A stretch of 64,000 bases of DNA, taken from assembly GCA_030144725.1 (NCBI GenBank), contig JASKMD010000021.1:3741528-3805527 (forward strand), read 5' to 3'. Source of the stretch: Haematococcus lacustris. Its lineage: Eukaryota > Chlorophyta > Chlorophyceae > Chlamydomonadales > Haematococcaceae. The stretch's first letter is position 1; each line of letters starts with the position of its first letter. The translations under genes and the position numbers were made by a program. The notes below the pieces were generated by a model that saw nothing but the letters and a program-made list of their open reading frames with translations, was not told the DNA's origin and did no database searches. Positions 44,477 to 54,109 of the stretch are shown piece after piece.

Positions 44477-44703
44477 AAGCAACAAAACTTATTCAACAAG
44501 GAACAACATGTTGGGCTGTGGGTAATCTCACTCAGCTACTACAAACAAGTTGCAGCATCCTCGGTCGCACCCTTGATGACTACCAACCCCACTCCGGTGG
44601 CACTCTTTCCTGGGGCTAATCCCCCTTGACCACTGGGCACCCCATCAAAACTAACAGCTTAAATGCTTATAAGGCTAACAGCCTGTGTGAAACTACTAGG
44701 GCC

Positions 44704-47505
44704 TTATGCATTGTTGCGGGCCCGTCCATCAATACCCAGCCGGTACTCAGCAGCCCGGTGCAGCCTCTGCCTGATCTTAGGCAGCCGGTCATTGACCCGC
44801 TTGTAGCCCTGCTGGTACTCCCTGCCCATGGGGGGCAGAGCCTCAAGGTCATCCCATTGGCACAGCTCTATGGGGCGCTGCCTGCTCTCCCCAATGCGTT
44901 GCAAGTTCAGGCACCCATTGGTGTCCCGGTCCAGCCACCTGCCCCCTGGGGGGGCCTGGGGTGGTGGAGCTGGGCCAGGTGCTGCAGGGAGGGGCTGGGC
45001 CTGGGCTGGGGGAGGGGGGGGGGCCTGGGCTGGGGCAGGGGGGGGGGTCCTGGGCAGGGGGTGGGGGGGGGTCCTGGACAGGGGGTGGGGGAGGTGGGGC
45101 CTGGGCTGGGGCAGGGGGCGGAGGGTTGGGCGGCACCTGATGGCACCATGACAGGCCCCGCACATACTTTGCATGCCGCAGGCTCCAGGCTGGGCGCACC
45201 AGCCGCGGGTTGACCTGGCCTGCTGGGGGTACCCAGTCTGCTGGCCTGGGCTGGTTAGGTGGCAGGTGCAGCTCGCAAGGCTGGCGGGCATGCACTGAGG
45301 AGCTGACACGGCTGGTGCGGAGCTCATCCACAATCACCAGCCTGTCAGGCCTGGGTTCTGCGCTGGGCCTGCTGGGCTGCTCCACCACCTTGCGAAACCC
45401 CGCCCGCACCGCCCCCGCCTTCCACCCACCCTGGCTGAAGTTGCCCGCTCCCAGGAAAACCGCCACTCCCCCCTCCGTGTGGTAGTAGTGGCGTGACACC
45501 CACTTCATCCCATTCACCACCTGCAGGTCAGGTCAGGGTCAGGGTCAGGTCAGGTCAGGTCAGGTCAGGGTCAGGGTCAGGGTCAGGGTCAGGTCAGGTC
45601 AGGTCAGGTCAGGTCAGGTCAGGTCAGGTCAGGTCAGGTCAGGTCAGGTCAGGTCAGGTCAGGTCAGGTCAGGTCAGGTCAGGTCAGGTCAGGTCAGGTC
45701 AGGTCAGGTCAGGTCAGGTCAGGTCAGGTCAGGTCAGGTCAGGTCAGGTCAGGTCAGGTCAGGTCAGGTCAGGTCAGGTCAGGTCAGGTCAGGTCAGGTC
45801 AGGTCAGGTCAGGTCAGGTCAGGTCAGGTCAGGTCAGGTCAGGTCAGGTCAGGTCAGGTCAGGTCAGGTCAGGTCAGGTCAGGTCAGGTCAGGTCAGGTC
45901 AGGTCAGGTCAGGTCAGGTCAGGTCAGGTCAGGTCAGGTCAGGTCAGGTCAGGTCAGGTCAGGTCAGGTCAGGTCAGGTCAGGTCAGGTCAGGTCAGGTC
46001 AGGTCAGGTCAGGTCAGGTCAGGTCAGGTCAGGTCAGGTCAGGTCAGGTCAGGTCAGGTCAGGTCAGGTCAGGTCAGGTCAGGTCAGGTCAGGTCAGGTC
46101 AGGTCAGGTCAGGTCAGGTCAGGTCAGGTCAGGTCAGGTCAGGTCAGGTCAGGTCAGGTCAGGTCAGGTCAGGTCAGGTCAGGTCAGGTCAGGTCAGGTC
46201 AGGTCAGGTCAGGTCAGGTCAGGTCAGGTCAGGTCAGGTCAGGTCAGGTCAGGTCAGGTCAGGTCAGGTCAGGTCAGGTCAGGTCAGGTCATACCTTCTT
46301 GCAGAAGCCCTCAATGATGCGCTCCTGGGCATGGTGCAGCGCCAATCGCTGCCTGCGCCAGCGTGGCTTGAGGTACTCCTCCCATAGTGCGTCCCAGGTG
46401 GCCTTGAGGGCCAAGACGTGGGCATGGAGGCCGCACAGGGTGGTGCCAGCTGGGGTGGCAGCTGCCAGCTGCTGCAGCTGTGGCTGAATGGCAGCTGACC
46501 AACGGGCTGTGTTCTGCTTGGCTTTGGTAAGCCCGCTGTCATGCTTGAGCTGCCCCTTGCTCAGCTCCCACTCCCACTGCCTAAGCACCTGACCTGTGAC
46601 TGGGTCCCGCTGCGCATGCCCTGCCTTGATGGCCTGGGTGACACCTGGGTCCACCCCAACTGCTATATGGGTGGCTGGGTCGTAGTCGCTGGTGGCTGTG
46701 AGCTTCCGCCCTATGAAGGGCAGCTCCACGGGCTCCCCGCAGGTGCTCCTCGTCCAGCTGCTTGAGCATGGCAATCAGCCATGCGCTGCTGGGCTGCTCG
46801 AACACGGCCACCTCACCAGGCAACAGCCTGATGCCGTGGTGGTGGGGGCCACGCATCAGATGCTCTAGCACGCTAGCCTTGGTGAGCAGCTCCCTGGCAT
46901 CCCTGATCTGTGCCAGCAGCTGTGGGTCAAAGGTACCCAGCGGTACTGGGGGAGGCAGCTGGGCTGGGGCGGCTGTGGAGCGGGGTGAGCTGCGTGTGGC
47001 AAGGCGGGGGTGAGCATAAGGAGGGTAGGCTGGGTCAGGTGGGGGAGGGGGACCTGGGGCTGGACCTGCTGCTGGGATGCCTTGAGTGGGCTGACCTAGG
47101 AAGGACTGGAGCAACACTGACAGGCACAGGACTGCTGCCAGGACACACTGCTTGCTGCCCATGGTCATACGCTTGTTGACCTCTGCCACAATTGCGTCGA
47201 CCTGAGCTGGGCTGAGATCAGGCTGGGCTGCCTCCACAAGGCCACGCAGGGCTGCCTTGATGACCTGGCGCCTCTCTGCAATGACTACCTTGACAGCCTG
47301 CCCCTGCCCCTGGTCTTGCTGCCCACTGCCACTGGCACCTGCAGACACGGGCAAGCACAGCACACGCACGGCAGGAATTGATGCACGGAGTCGCAATGTC
47401 GCGTGGTGCACACTGCGTTGCGTCGTCAGTTAGCTTGGGGGGGGGGCCGTCAAGCATTGCGTGTGCGGGGGAAACGGGGCGCTTGCGTTTCCTCTTCGGG
47501 GGCAT
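44704..47505 (-). CDS. Fanzor-like (eukaryotic TnpB) RuvC nuclease, frame-broken
   Basis: ATG at 47505 opens with MPPKRKRKRPVSP, a strong nuclear-localisation-like signal. A frame from about 47350 to 46295 carries a Pro-rich segment, then GRKLTATSDYDPATHIAVGVDPGVTQ (split here for length; RuvC-I Asp in VGVDPG, about 46655), then a helical region to ERIIEGFCKK. A 774-bp intron (45521-46294), nearly all (AGGTC)n, is followed by VVNGMKWVSRHYYH, VIVDELRTSRVSS (RuvC-II Glu), PCELHLP and GLSWC (possible zinc ligands). After a Pro-rich linker comes RWLDRDTNGCLNLQRIGE (RuvC-III Asp). This is the order of TnpB/Fanzor RNA-guided nucleases. Frame breaks lie near 47380, at a GGGG near 46735, and in G-runs at 45010-45060, so this is a decayed copy or carries homopolymer errors. 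Confidence 0.72.
45526..46289. repeat. (AGGTC)n satellite filling a Fanzor intron
   Basis: About 150 units of aggtc, nearly uninterrupted, with a few agggtc variants at the left end. On the coding (minus) strand the intron starts GTATGACCT and ends CTGCAG, so the satellite occupies all but a few bases of it. Confidence 0.97.
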
Positions 47506-48050
47506 CTCACGGATTCAGTAACATCATCCAAGCGCAGTGGCCGTGTTGGGATGTGCATCAGGTGGCCATCTAACCGGAGTGCCGGCAACCGGAGTGGTGC
47601 GGAAGTGAGGTCCATTACATACATATTACATGGTGTTGTCCCCACAGTGGCCGAGCTGGAGGCTGCGCTAGGGTGACATCAGGCCTACTACCCTGCTACT
47701 GATCCCGTTTGCCTAACAGCTACAACTCCAGACAAGCTACAACTCCAGACCACCGGCCCCCGTGTCAAGATTAACAGCTTGACACTTGGCTACTATGTCC
47801 TATGGGCTACTATGTCCTACACGCCTTAGCCGCCAGCAGCGAAAGCTAACGCTGCCCATCCCCACAGAAGCCAGGTTCCAGCCCTGCCACCACTTCCATA
47901 GCAGGCTTACCTCCCTCCCTGACATTGAGTTCGACCCTGCCGGCCCCCTGGGACCTCCGGAATTCCTCTGCCCACCCCACCCCCACCCCCGGCCCCAGGG
48001 TTAGGGTCAGGCGACCCCAACTAACAAAAAATGACAGGAAATGATAGGAA
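47506..48050. other. Upstream region of the Fanzor-like gene
   Basis: Contains small tandem duplications (agctacaactccaga, twice, at about 47720; ctactatgtccta, twice, near 47800). An open frame at 47786-48004 (+) has no recognisable motif. Confidence 0.4.
47821..47836. repeat. 16-bp direct repeat, right of Fanzor segment
   Basis: Exact match to 44461-44476 (acgccttagccgccag). The span 44461-47836 encloses the whole Fanzor-like gene. Confidence 0.7.
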
Positions 48051-48365
48051 ACCGACCCCTGGTAATCAAAACGACGCCGCGTCTCAGCCACGTGGTTTCT
48101 ATTTATGTTTTGCACATGCCTGGATAGAGGACTCCGTCAGCTATGCGGTGAAACATGTATCATTAAATATTGTGCAGTGTGCTGAGTGCTAAGGCGGCTC
48201 AAATCTTGACATTCAAATGCATGCCAGTTTTGCTCATGCGGGCCTCGCCGCGACCGACCGCCGCGACCGACGTGGCCCAGTAGCCTCTGCAAACAGTCAG
48301 GGACAGTCGCCGCAGTCAAAACAATGCACATGGCACGCCAAACCGATGTAACGACGCCCCTCAAC
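48051..48365. repeat. Diverged ~320-bp dispersed repeat, copy 2
   Basis: Partner of 31725-32045, same orientation, with both substitutions and small indels. The shared segment begins at acccctggta and includes gcgggcctcgccgcgacc. Confidence 0.75.
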
Positions 48366-48449
48366 CCATGCTCGGAAGTATACAAGGCTGCTGCATTGCT
48401 TGACCGCTACGTGAGTAGTACCTACTACCTAGCCACTCGGTAAGGCCAC

Positions 48450-48960
48450 TCAAGGTGTGTGGGCCATTGCTACGTTACCTTGCTCGATATGTTGGGTCCG
48501 ATCCCTCCCGCCCGCCCTCCGCTTGCGTGTCGAGCTTGTGTCCAACTCCGCCCTGACCCCCTGCTGCTCAGCTGGAGGGGTGGGCAGCCCAGGGGAAGCA
48601 CCAGCACCAGCTGCCTGCTGCTGCCAGGGGGGTGCAGCAGGAGGGGGGGGCAGGTCAGGGGCGGCACCAGCACCAGCTGCCTGCTGCTGCCAGGGGGGTG
48701 CAGCAGGAGGGTGCACATCACGCCTTGCAATTGTAACAGCCAGGTTGCACTGCTCGATGACTGCCTCAAGAGACTCGTTATCCAATCTCAGCTGCCTGTG
48801 TGCTGCCTGTAGGTGCTGGTGCTTCTCCTCAAGGTCGTGCATTTTGGCAGCAAGGAGCTCCTCAATAGCATGTAGCAACTGAGCCTCGGTCATCAGCAGC
48901 TCATTCTCTGCCTGCACCTCCTGGGCAATGTCGTTAGCCCTCCTTGCTGTAGCTTTTAGG
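48450..48960 (-). CDS. Unrecognised coiled-coil protein fragment
   Basis: The frame reads KATARRANDIAQEVQAEN at its start (about 48955) and continues as a coiled coil to about 48740. Two copies of a Pro/Ala unit (APPWQQQAAGAGA) follow, then a basic tail and a stop at 48450. The frame is closed by a TGA near 48995 and the nearest ATG is internal (48840 region), so a 5' exon probably lies to the right, possibly in the assembly gap. No family recognised. The tandem APPWQQQ units are direct DNA duplications (near 48605 and 48680). Confidence 0.5.
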
Positions 48961-48977
48961 CCGTTAGGGCAGTGCTG

Positions 48978-49050
48978 TTGGGCTAGTCAGTGGGCTAGTC
49001 AGTTGGGCTAGTCAGTGGGCTAGTCAGTGCAGTGCGGTTGGACTAGTCAG
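48978..49050. repeat. ~14-bp tandem repeat abutting the assembly gap
   Basis: gggctagtcagt recurs five times directly before the gap. The repeat probably continues into the missing sequence and may be why assembly failed. Confidence 0.8.
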
Positions 49051-49051
49051 C

Positions 49052-49551
49052 NNNNNNNNNNNNNNNNNNNNNNNNNNNNNNNNNNNNNNNNNNNNNNNNN
49101 NNNNNNNNNNNNNNNNNNNNNNNNNNNNNNNNNNNNNNNNNNNNNNNNNNNNNNNNNNNNNNNNNNNNNNNNNNNNNNNNNNNNNNNNNNNNNNNNNNNN
49201 NNNNNNNNNNNNNNNNNNNNNNNNNNNNNNNNNNNNNNNNNNNNNNNNNNNNNNNNNNNNNNNNNNNNNNNNNNNNNNNNNNNNNNNNNNNNNNNNNNNN
49301 NNNNNNNNNNNNNNNNNNNNNNNNNNNNNNNNNNNNNNNNNNNNNNNNNNNNNNNNNNNNNNNNNNNNNNNNNNNNNNNNNNNNNNNNNNNNNNNNNNNN
49401 NNNNNNNNNNNNNNNNNNNNNNNNNNNNNNNNNNNNNNNNNNNNNNNNNNNNNNNNNNNNNNNNNNNNNNNNNNNNNNNNNNNNNNNNNNNNNNNNNNNN
49501 NNNNNNNNNNNNNNNNNNNNNNNNNNNNNNNNNNNNNNNNNNNNNNNNNNN
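49052..49551. other. Assembly gap (500 N)
   Basis: Exactly 500 unknown bases, a common placeholder size, so the true length is unknown. Bounded by a tandem repeat on the left and followed by a polypyrimidine tract 120 bp to the right. Upstream exons of the CPBP protease probably lie in or beyond it. Confidence 0.99.
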
Positions 49552-49676
49552 CCCAGGGGCTGCCAAGCAGCAGAGCCGGCAGGCAGGCAGCAGCACAGTG
49601 CTGGCTGAAGCAGGCCAGATAGCATTCTCCCTCCCTTACCTGCCACTGGCACTCGGCGTGTCAGGCATGTGTGCTG

Positions 49677-49925
49677 CCCTCCCCCTCCCCCTCCCCCCCC
49701 CCCCCCCCCCCCCCCCTCCCCCCCCCTCCCCCTCCCCCTCCCCCTCACCCTCCCCCCCCCCTCCCCCCTCCCCCCCTCCCCCCTCCCCTCCCCCTCCCTC
49801 CCCCCTCCCCCTCCCCCCTCCGCCCTCCCCCCTCCCCCTCCCCCTCCCCCTCCCCCTCCCCCTCCCCCTCCCCCTCCCCCTCCCCTCCCCCTCCCCCTCC
49901 CCCTCCCCCTCCCCCTCCCCACTCT
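49677..49925. repeat. (CCCCCT)n polypyrimidine tract
   Basis: Imperfect C-runs and ccccct hexamers over 250 bp, ending 22 bp before a splice acceptor. It forms the pyrimidine-rich end of an intron of the protease gene. Confidence 0.95.
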
Positions 49926-49947
49926 CGCCCCCCTGCTGGCCCCGCAG

Positions 49948-50477
49948 GCCATCTTCCGCGGCTTCCTGCTGGCCTCATTAGCGCGCTACATGCCCCCTGC
50001 TGCCGCCATTGCAACCTCCTCGCTGCTGTTCGCCATGTGCCATTTCCGGCTGCAGGTCAGGCCAGGGCCAGGGGGATGGGCAGCAGGAGGGCGGGGAGGG
50101 GCCCTCACCCTGACCCCCTGCCACCCCACTGTTGACCATGTGCTGCCTGACCATGCAAGCATGCAAAGGCTGAGGGTGTGCCTTAAGGCTGGGCGGGCCA
50201 TTTGCAGTTGTATAAAGCAGCAGCTGTATGAAAGCAGCAGCTGTGATGCTGAAGAAGCAGGGACGAGGAGGCAGGGGAGGAGGGAGGCAGGTCAGCAAGG
50301 GTGCATCTCTTGCCCTGTGCCCCCTTGCAGACCTTCCTTCCGCTGCTCATCCTTGGCTGCGTGTTCAGCTGCGTCTACATCACCACGCGTAACCTGCTGC
50401 CGCCCACCCTGCTGCACTCCCTCTGGAATGTGTTCGTGCTCGTCAACCTGCTGCTCCGCCCTCAAGGCGCCGGCTGA
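49948..50477 (+). CDS. CPBP/CAAX-type intramembrane protease, 3' exons only
   Basis: Two exons, 49948-50055 and 50331-50477, phase 0. The first begins right after an acceptor with AIFRGFLLASLARYMPP, the FRG part of CPBP motif 1 (EExxxR); the glutamates would be in the preceding exon, in or beyond the gap. Motif 2 appears as SLLFAMCHF (His), and the final motif as LLPPTLLHSLWNVFVL (His and Asn). These histidines and glutamates bind zinc in the CPBP/Rce1-like membrane metalloproteases. Several hydrophobic helices are evident, and the protein ends LLLRPQGAG. The 5' part is missing from the assembly. Plant and algal relatives often sit in plastid membranes (inference). Confidence 0.82.
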
Positions 50478-50818
50478 ACAGGGGCAGTGCCAGGCAGCGC
50501 TGCATGCAGCATCGCATGCGGCATTACATGCAGCGCCCAGCACCCAATGCTCCTTGTGATGTGGGGTGGGTGGGGTGGGTGGGCCTGATGTGGGTGGGGC
50601 CTGATGTGGGGTGGGTGGGGCCGGGTCCCCAGAGGCCACAGTGTCTCACACTTTCTATTGACCCTGCAGCTCAGCTGAGGGGGGCTGGCGGGTGCCTTGG
50701 CAGCGGCACCATGGGCCCACATGCATGCCCTGCCCTGCATGCTGCGTCGGCTCTGCCAGCTCTAGCGGTGGGCTGGCGAGCGGGTGGGCAGTCAGACAGG
50801 CGGTGCAGCTTTCTCCAG

Positions 50819-51220
50819 GTGCTGCCTGCCCTTGATCGACAGATGAGCTTTGATCGACAGATCACCCTCTTTGGCTGGTGGTGGGCCCCGGTTGATGCTG
50901 GTGGTGGTGGGGGGTCAGTAGTGACACCCACTGCTGCCCTGACCGCTAGCGTGGCTGTGGTCGCCGTGCTGGCAGCGGCATGGGTGGCACGGCGGCGCCT
51001 GCTGGTGCGGGTGGGTGTGCTGCCCTCAGCAGCTGGTGGTAGCTGGAGCCCGGCAGTAGTAGCCAACAGTGAGGGCCACAGGGGGCTGCGAGCCCAGCTG
51101 CCCACCACAGCTGCTGCCGCCTCCACCAAGTGCCTACGGCTAATAGGTCCCAGGTTGCGGGGGCTGGTCAAGGCCTGGTCAGGGCCTGGCTTAGGCTGCT
51201 TGACCGCCATGGTCGGCTGA
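50819..51220 (+). CDS. Hypothetical ORF with one membrane segment
   Basis: Open frame following an AG (tttctccag), beginning VLPALDRQMSFDRQITL. A Gly-rich linker leads to a strongly hydrophobic helix (ALTASVAVVAVLAAAWVA) with RRR on its C-side. The stop is at 51220. It could be a last exon of an unrecognised gene or chance. It lies 340 bp past the protease stop on the same strand. Confidence 0.25.
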   Translation: MLPALDRQMSFDRQITLFGWWWAPVDAGGGGGSVVTPTAALTASVAVVAVLAAAWVARRRLLVRVGVLPSAAGGSWSPAVVANSEGHRGLRAQLPTTAAAASTKCLRLIGPRLRGLVKAWSGPGLGCLTAMVG

Positions 51221-52779
51221 TTGGCTGCCATGAGGCTGATTGGCTGCCCTCCCCCCTCTAGGGGTTGGGACTGTTTGCAACGCACTTCAAGCCTAGGTGC
51301 ACAACCACAACAACAGCACTACAAGAACAACAACTACGCAAAAAACGGGTGATTACAGGTTAAGACGAGGGCATGCAAGTTATGGTCGAGGCCTGGAGGT
51401 TACCACTGTGGTGCTGGTGCTATGTGTAGTGCTGGGCTGGCTGGACAACAGGGACTGGACAGGGCAGTACTGGACGGTACACAGAAAGCCGTAGCGAGCG
51501 TAGCGCCGCCAATTGAGGGATAGTTTATGGGGCAGGGGATCCGAGTGTCAGGGGAGCGCAGTGGAGCCGGTTGAGGTTGGAAGCAGGTGGAAGCATGAGT
51601 CAGCAGGAGCGAAAGGGGAAATGAGATTGGATGATAAGGATGCTGGGCGCTGTCTCTGGCGATGATTCGAGCCCAAGTAGACGAACCCGGTCCATCGCGC
51701 GCACGCCGACCTGCCCACTCTCCAAATAGGTTGCCATGCTGTGGGTCGCAGCATCACGCGCTTGGTCGCTGATGGTTCAAAGGGCGCGACCGGCAAGTTC
51801 TGATCGTCAGGCAACCTTTGCCGTGTTGTGCTTGATGTATGTACTGCTATCGTGTCAACGACATGAGGCTACAGCATACATGCGTGGATGGCAACGCATC
51901 GTTTACCATTGTAGTCACAGTCAGCCAGAGCTTGGAGGAAAGACAATAGCTGTGCGGCGAACTGCAAAAGACCTTGAACATGGTTAGACAGTAGGGTGAG
52001 TCCGCTATTATTAGCTCCGAGCCAAAAGTGCCATAGTAGCTATAGTAGCGCTACTATTAGCTCATATTAGCTCATAATAGCTCAAGGGACTTCATATTAG
52101 CTCAAGCGACAGCCTTGGCGTATGTTTACCAAGAGGTACAGAGCTCAAATCCTGATAGATGCCAGATCTTCGGCATCTTCCGTGCTTGTCTAGAGTTAGC
52201 CTCCGTGTATCAGCAACAACTTGTTACCGCAATCTTACCTACTTAGAAGGCACGTGCGGTGTTGAGAATTGAGAATAACCACATGCACACTCCATGAAAT
52301 CAACGCAAAAGGGGTGCTCGGTCACTTCGGCACTCAGCCACTCCCATCTGTTCATGTCTAACGCTGCGTCAAAGTCAACAACAACCAATATACCAAGTGT
52401 ACCAGGTGAGGTGCATGCGTGCAAGCATGTGAGGCTCATCTCAAAGCCACCACGCTGGTTGTGGCCTATAGACTACAAAGGCCTACGCTAGAATGTTGAT
52501 GAGGGTCTCTTGGGGGGGTGCTATGTTGTCCCGCTTCTCGTCCATCTCCTCGACGTTGGCTTTCAGGTAGATGTCACGCTTTGCAGTCTCCACGCCCAAT
52601 CTGCTGCGTCGCCCAATCTACAGCATGACGCCCACACCCGCCTGCGCACACAACACGCATGGGCAGCATACAACATTGAAGGCACACACAACCTTGGTGG
52701 CTAAGAACCGGGTGGATAAACTATGAATTGGGTGGGCAGATGGTGGATTGGGTAGATAGATGATTGACGGGGTGGAAAA
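51221..52779. other. Non-coding region with ATTAGCTC repeats
   Basis: No gene supported. At 51995-52110 the words attagctc / tattagctcata recur several times. The word agctattattagct returns at about 53598, on the other side of the hAT remnant. 52700-52780 is a G/T-rich run of tggattgggt-like units. Confidence 0.45.
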
Positions 52780-53563
52780 GATAGTGGACTGGGAGGTGGT
52801 GGATTGGCCAAAGCATCCTTCTCCTGTCGCGTCTCCTCATACAGTGCGTCCAAGGTGATCTTCAACCGCTTGGGGGAGAGAGTGTCAGCACCGGCTTCGG
52901 CGAGGGCTCTTTTGAGCCATTTGTTCTTGCACACGGAGTACGGGACACCGGAGGTCGCCACAAACAGCAAGGCATGGTGTATGCAAGGGCAAGGCATGGT
53001 GTATGCAAGGGCAAGGCATGGTGTATGCAAGGGCAAGGCATGGTGTATGCAAGGGCAAGGCATGGTGAATGCAAGGGCGAGGCATGGTGGATGCAAGGGC
53101 AAGGCATGGTGTATGCAAGGGCAAGGCATGGTGTATGCAAGGCCAAGGCATGGTGAATGCAAGGGCAAGGCTGCAGGGCTTCTGTTCTAGCTTGTGCTGA
53201 TGTGCATGCTTTAGTTGTTGTGTTGTGCTTGCTTCTTATGTTGTGCTTGCCTGAGGTGGTGGGAGTAGGGACGGCAGTAGCGGCCCGCTTGAAGCAGCGT
53301 CCAGTATGCTGGTGCTGTGCTGTCGTCATGTTGGAGCAACTAACAGTCGCCCAGCACATCACGCACGCGATTATGACTTTTTTCAGGTTTATGTCGACCA
53401 TCGCGCGGAAGTTTGGGCGCACGGCCTTGCTTGATTTCAGCTTTGAAAGCAGGGCATCGACAGTGTGGGTCTTGTTCTTATGCTTCTGTGTCCATGTTGC
53501 GGCCTCCGATGGCGCATCATCAATCAGGTGCACAGGGGGCGCAGCGAAGCCAGGCTCATCCAT
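52780..53563 (-). pseudogene. Second hAT transposase remnant
   Basis: ATG at 53563 starts MDEPGFAAPPVHLIDD. A basic segment then leads to a BED-like finger, CVMC followed by a histidine cluster and Cys (QHQHTGRCFKRA). After a minisatellite, another frame reads FVATSGVPYSVCKNKWLKR and SPKRLKITLDALYEE, matching the region just after the BED finger in hAT transposases. The two parts are in different frames and no catalytic or dimerisation domain follows, so this is a fragment. The flanking agctattattagct words (about 52000 and 53598) might mark its limits, but no TIR was confirmed. Confidence 0.6.
52973..53172. repeat. 22-bp minisatellite
   Basis: About nine units of the form tggtgtatgcaagggcaaggc with small variants (gtgaatgc, ggcgaggc, ggccaaggc), lying between the two recognisable parts of the hAT remnant. 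Confidence 0.95.
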
Positions 53564-53639
53564 AGCGCTAGGAACCGAACGAAGGCGCGACAAGAATCGG
53601 GAGCTATTATTAGCTAATATGGTTGGCTGGCTAATATAG

Positions 53640-54065
53640 CTATTGTTAATATTACCTAGGGGGGGGAACCACCCTATTAGACAGCACCAGCGCCTCAAGG
53701 TGGTGGTCCTGTGACTGCGATACTGCCCTCATGCCCATTCATTCCTCACCAGCTCAAGAAGCTGCACCGGACACCACACCCAGCACACCTATCACCTGCC
53801 CACGCTTCTCTGAATATATGAACCTGAAGCACACCTGACCTACAGCAACACCTGACGCGACTGAACAGGTCACAAGGCTAAGCCAACGCCACCCCACAAC
53901 CTGCTGCTCTGGGGGTTCGAACTGGGGGTTTGCATTGTGATGGGTTCATCAAGGTTCGCATTTCAAGGCACAGGAGACAGCAGCCAGGAAACGGTGCTGC
54001 CTCTCCTCCTGCTGCTGCTATGGCTGCCACTCTTGCTCTTGTTGTTGTTGTTGAGCTTGATGCTG
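53640..54065. other. Region downstream of the potassium channel gene
   Basis: No gene seen. It should contain the 3' untranslated region of the channel gene (minus strand). The CTG/CTC repeat at 53995-54060 continues from the poly-Gln coding region beyond its stop. Confidence 0.4.
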
Positions 54066-54070
54066 CTACC

Positions 54071-54109
<39 letters not shown>

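Noticed and set aside
45493..46317. 274-codon frame of repeated SGQVR
   Set aside because: It is the (AGGTC)n satellite read in frame, and lies antisense within a splice-consistent intron.
49024..49608. Open frames across the N gap
   Set aside because: The frames consist of unknown bases.
49669..50135. Proline-rich frames and their antisense glycine-rich frames at 49670-49980
   Set aside because: Products of the CCCCCT tract that forms the 3' end of an intron of the CPBP protease gene.
52973..53172. CRISPR-like regularity of the 22-bp array
   Set aside because: Units are directly adjacent with no unique spacers; it is a minisatellite in a eukaryotic genome.
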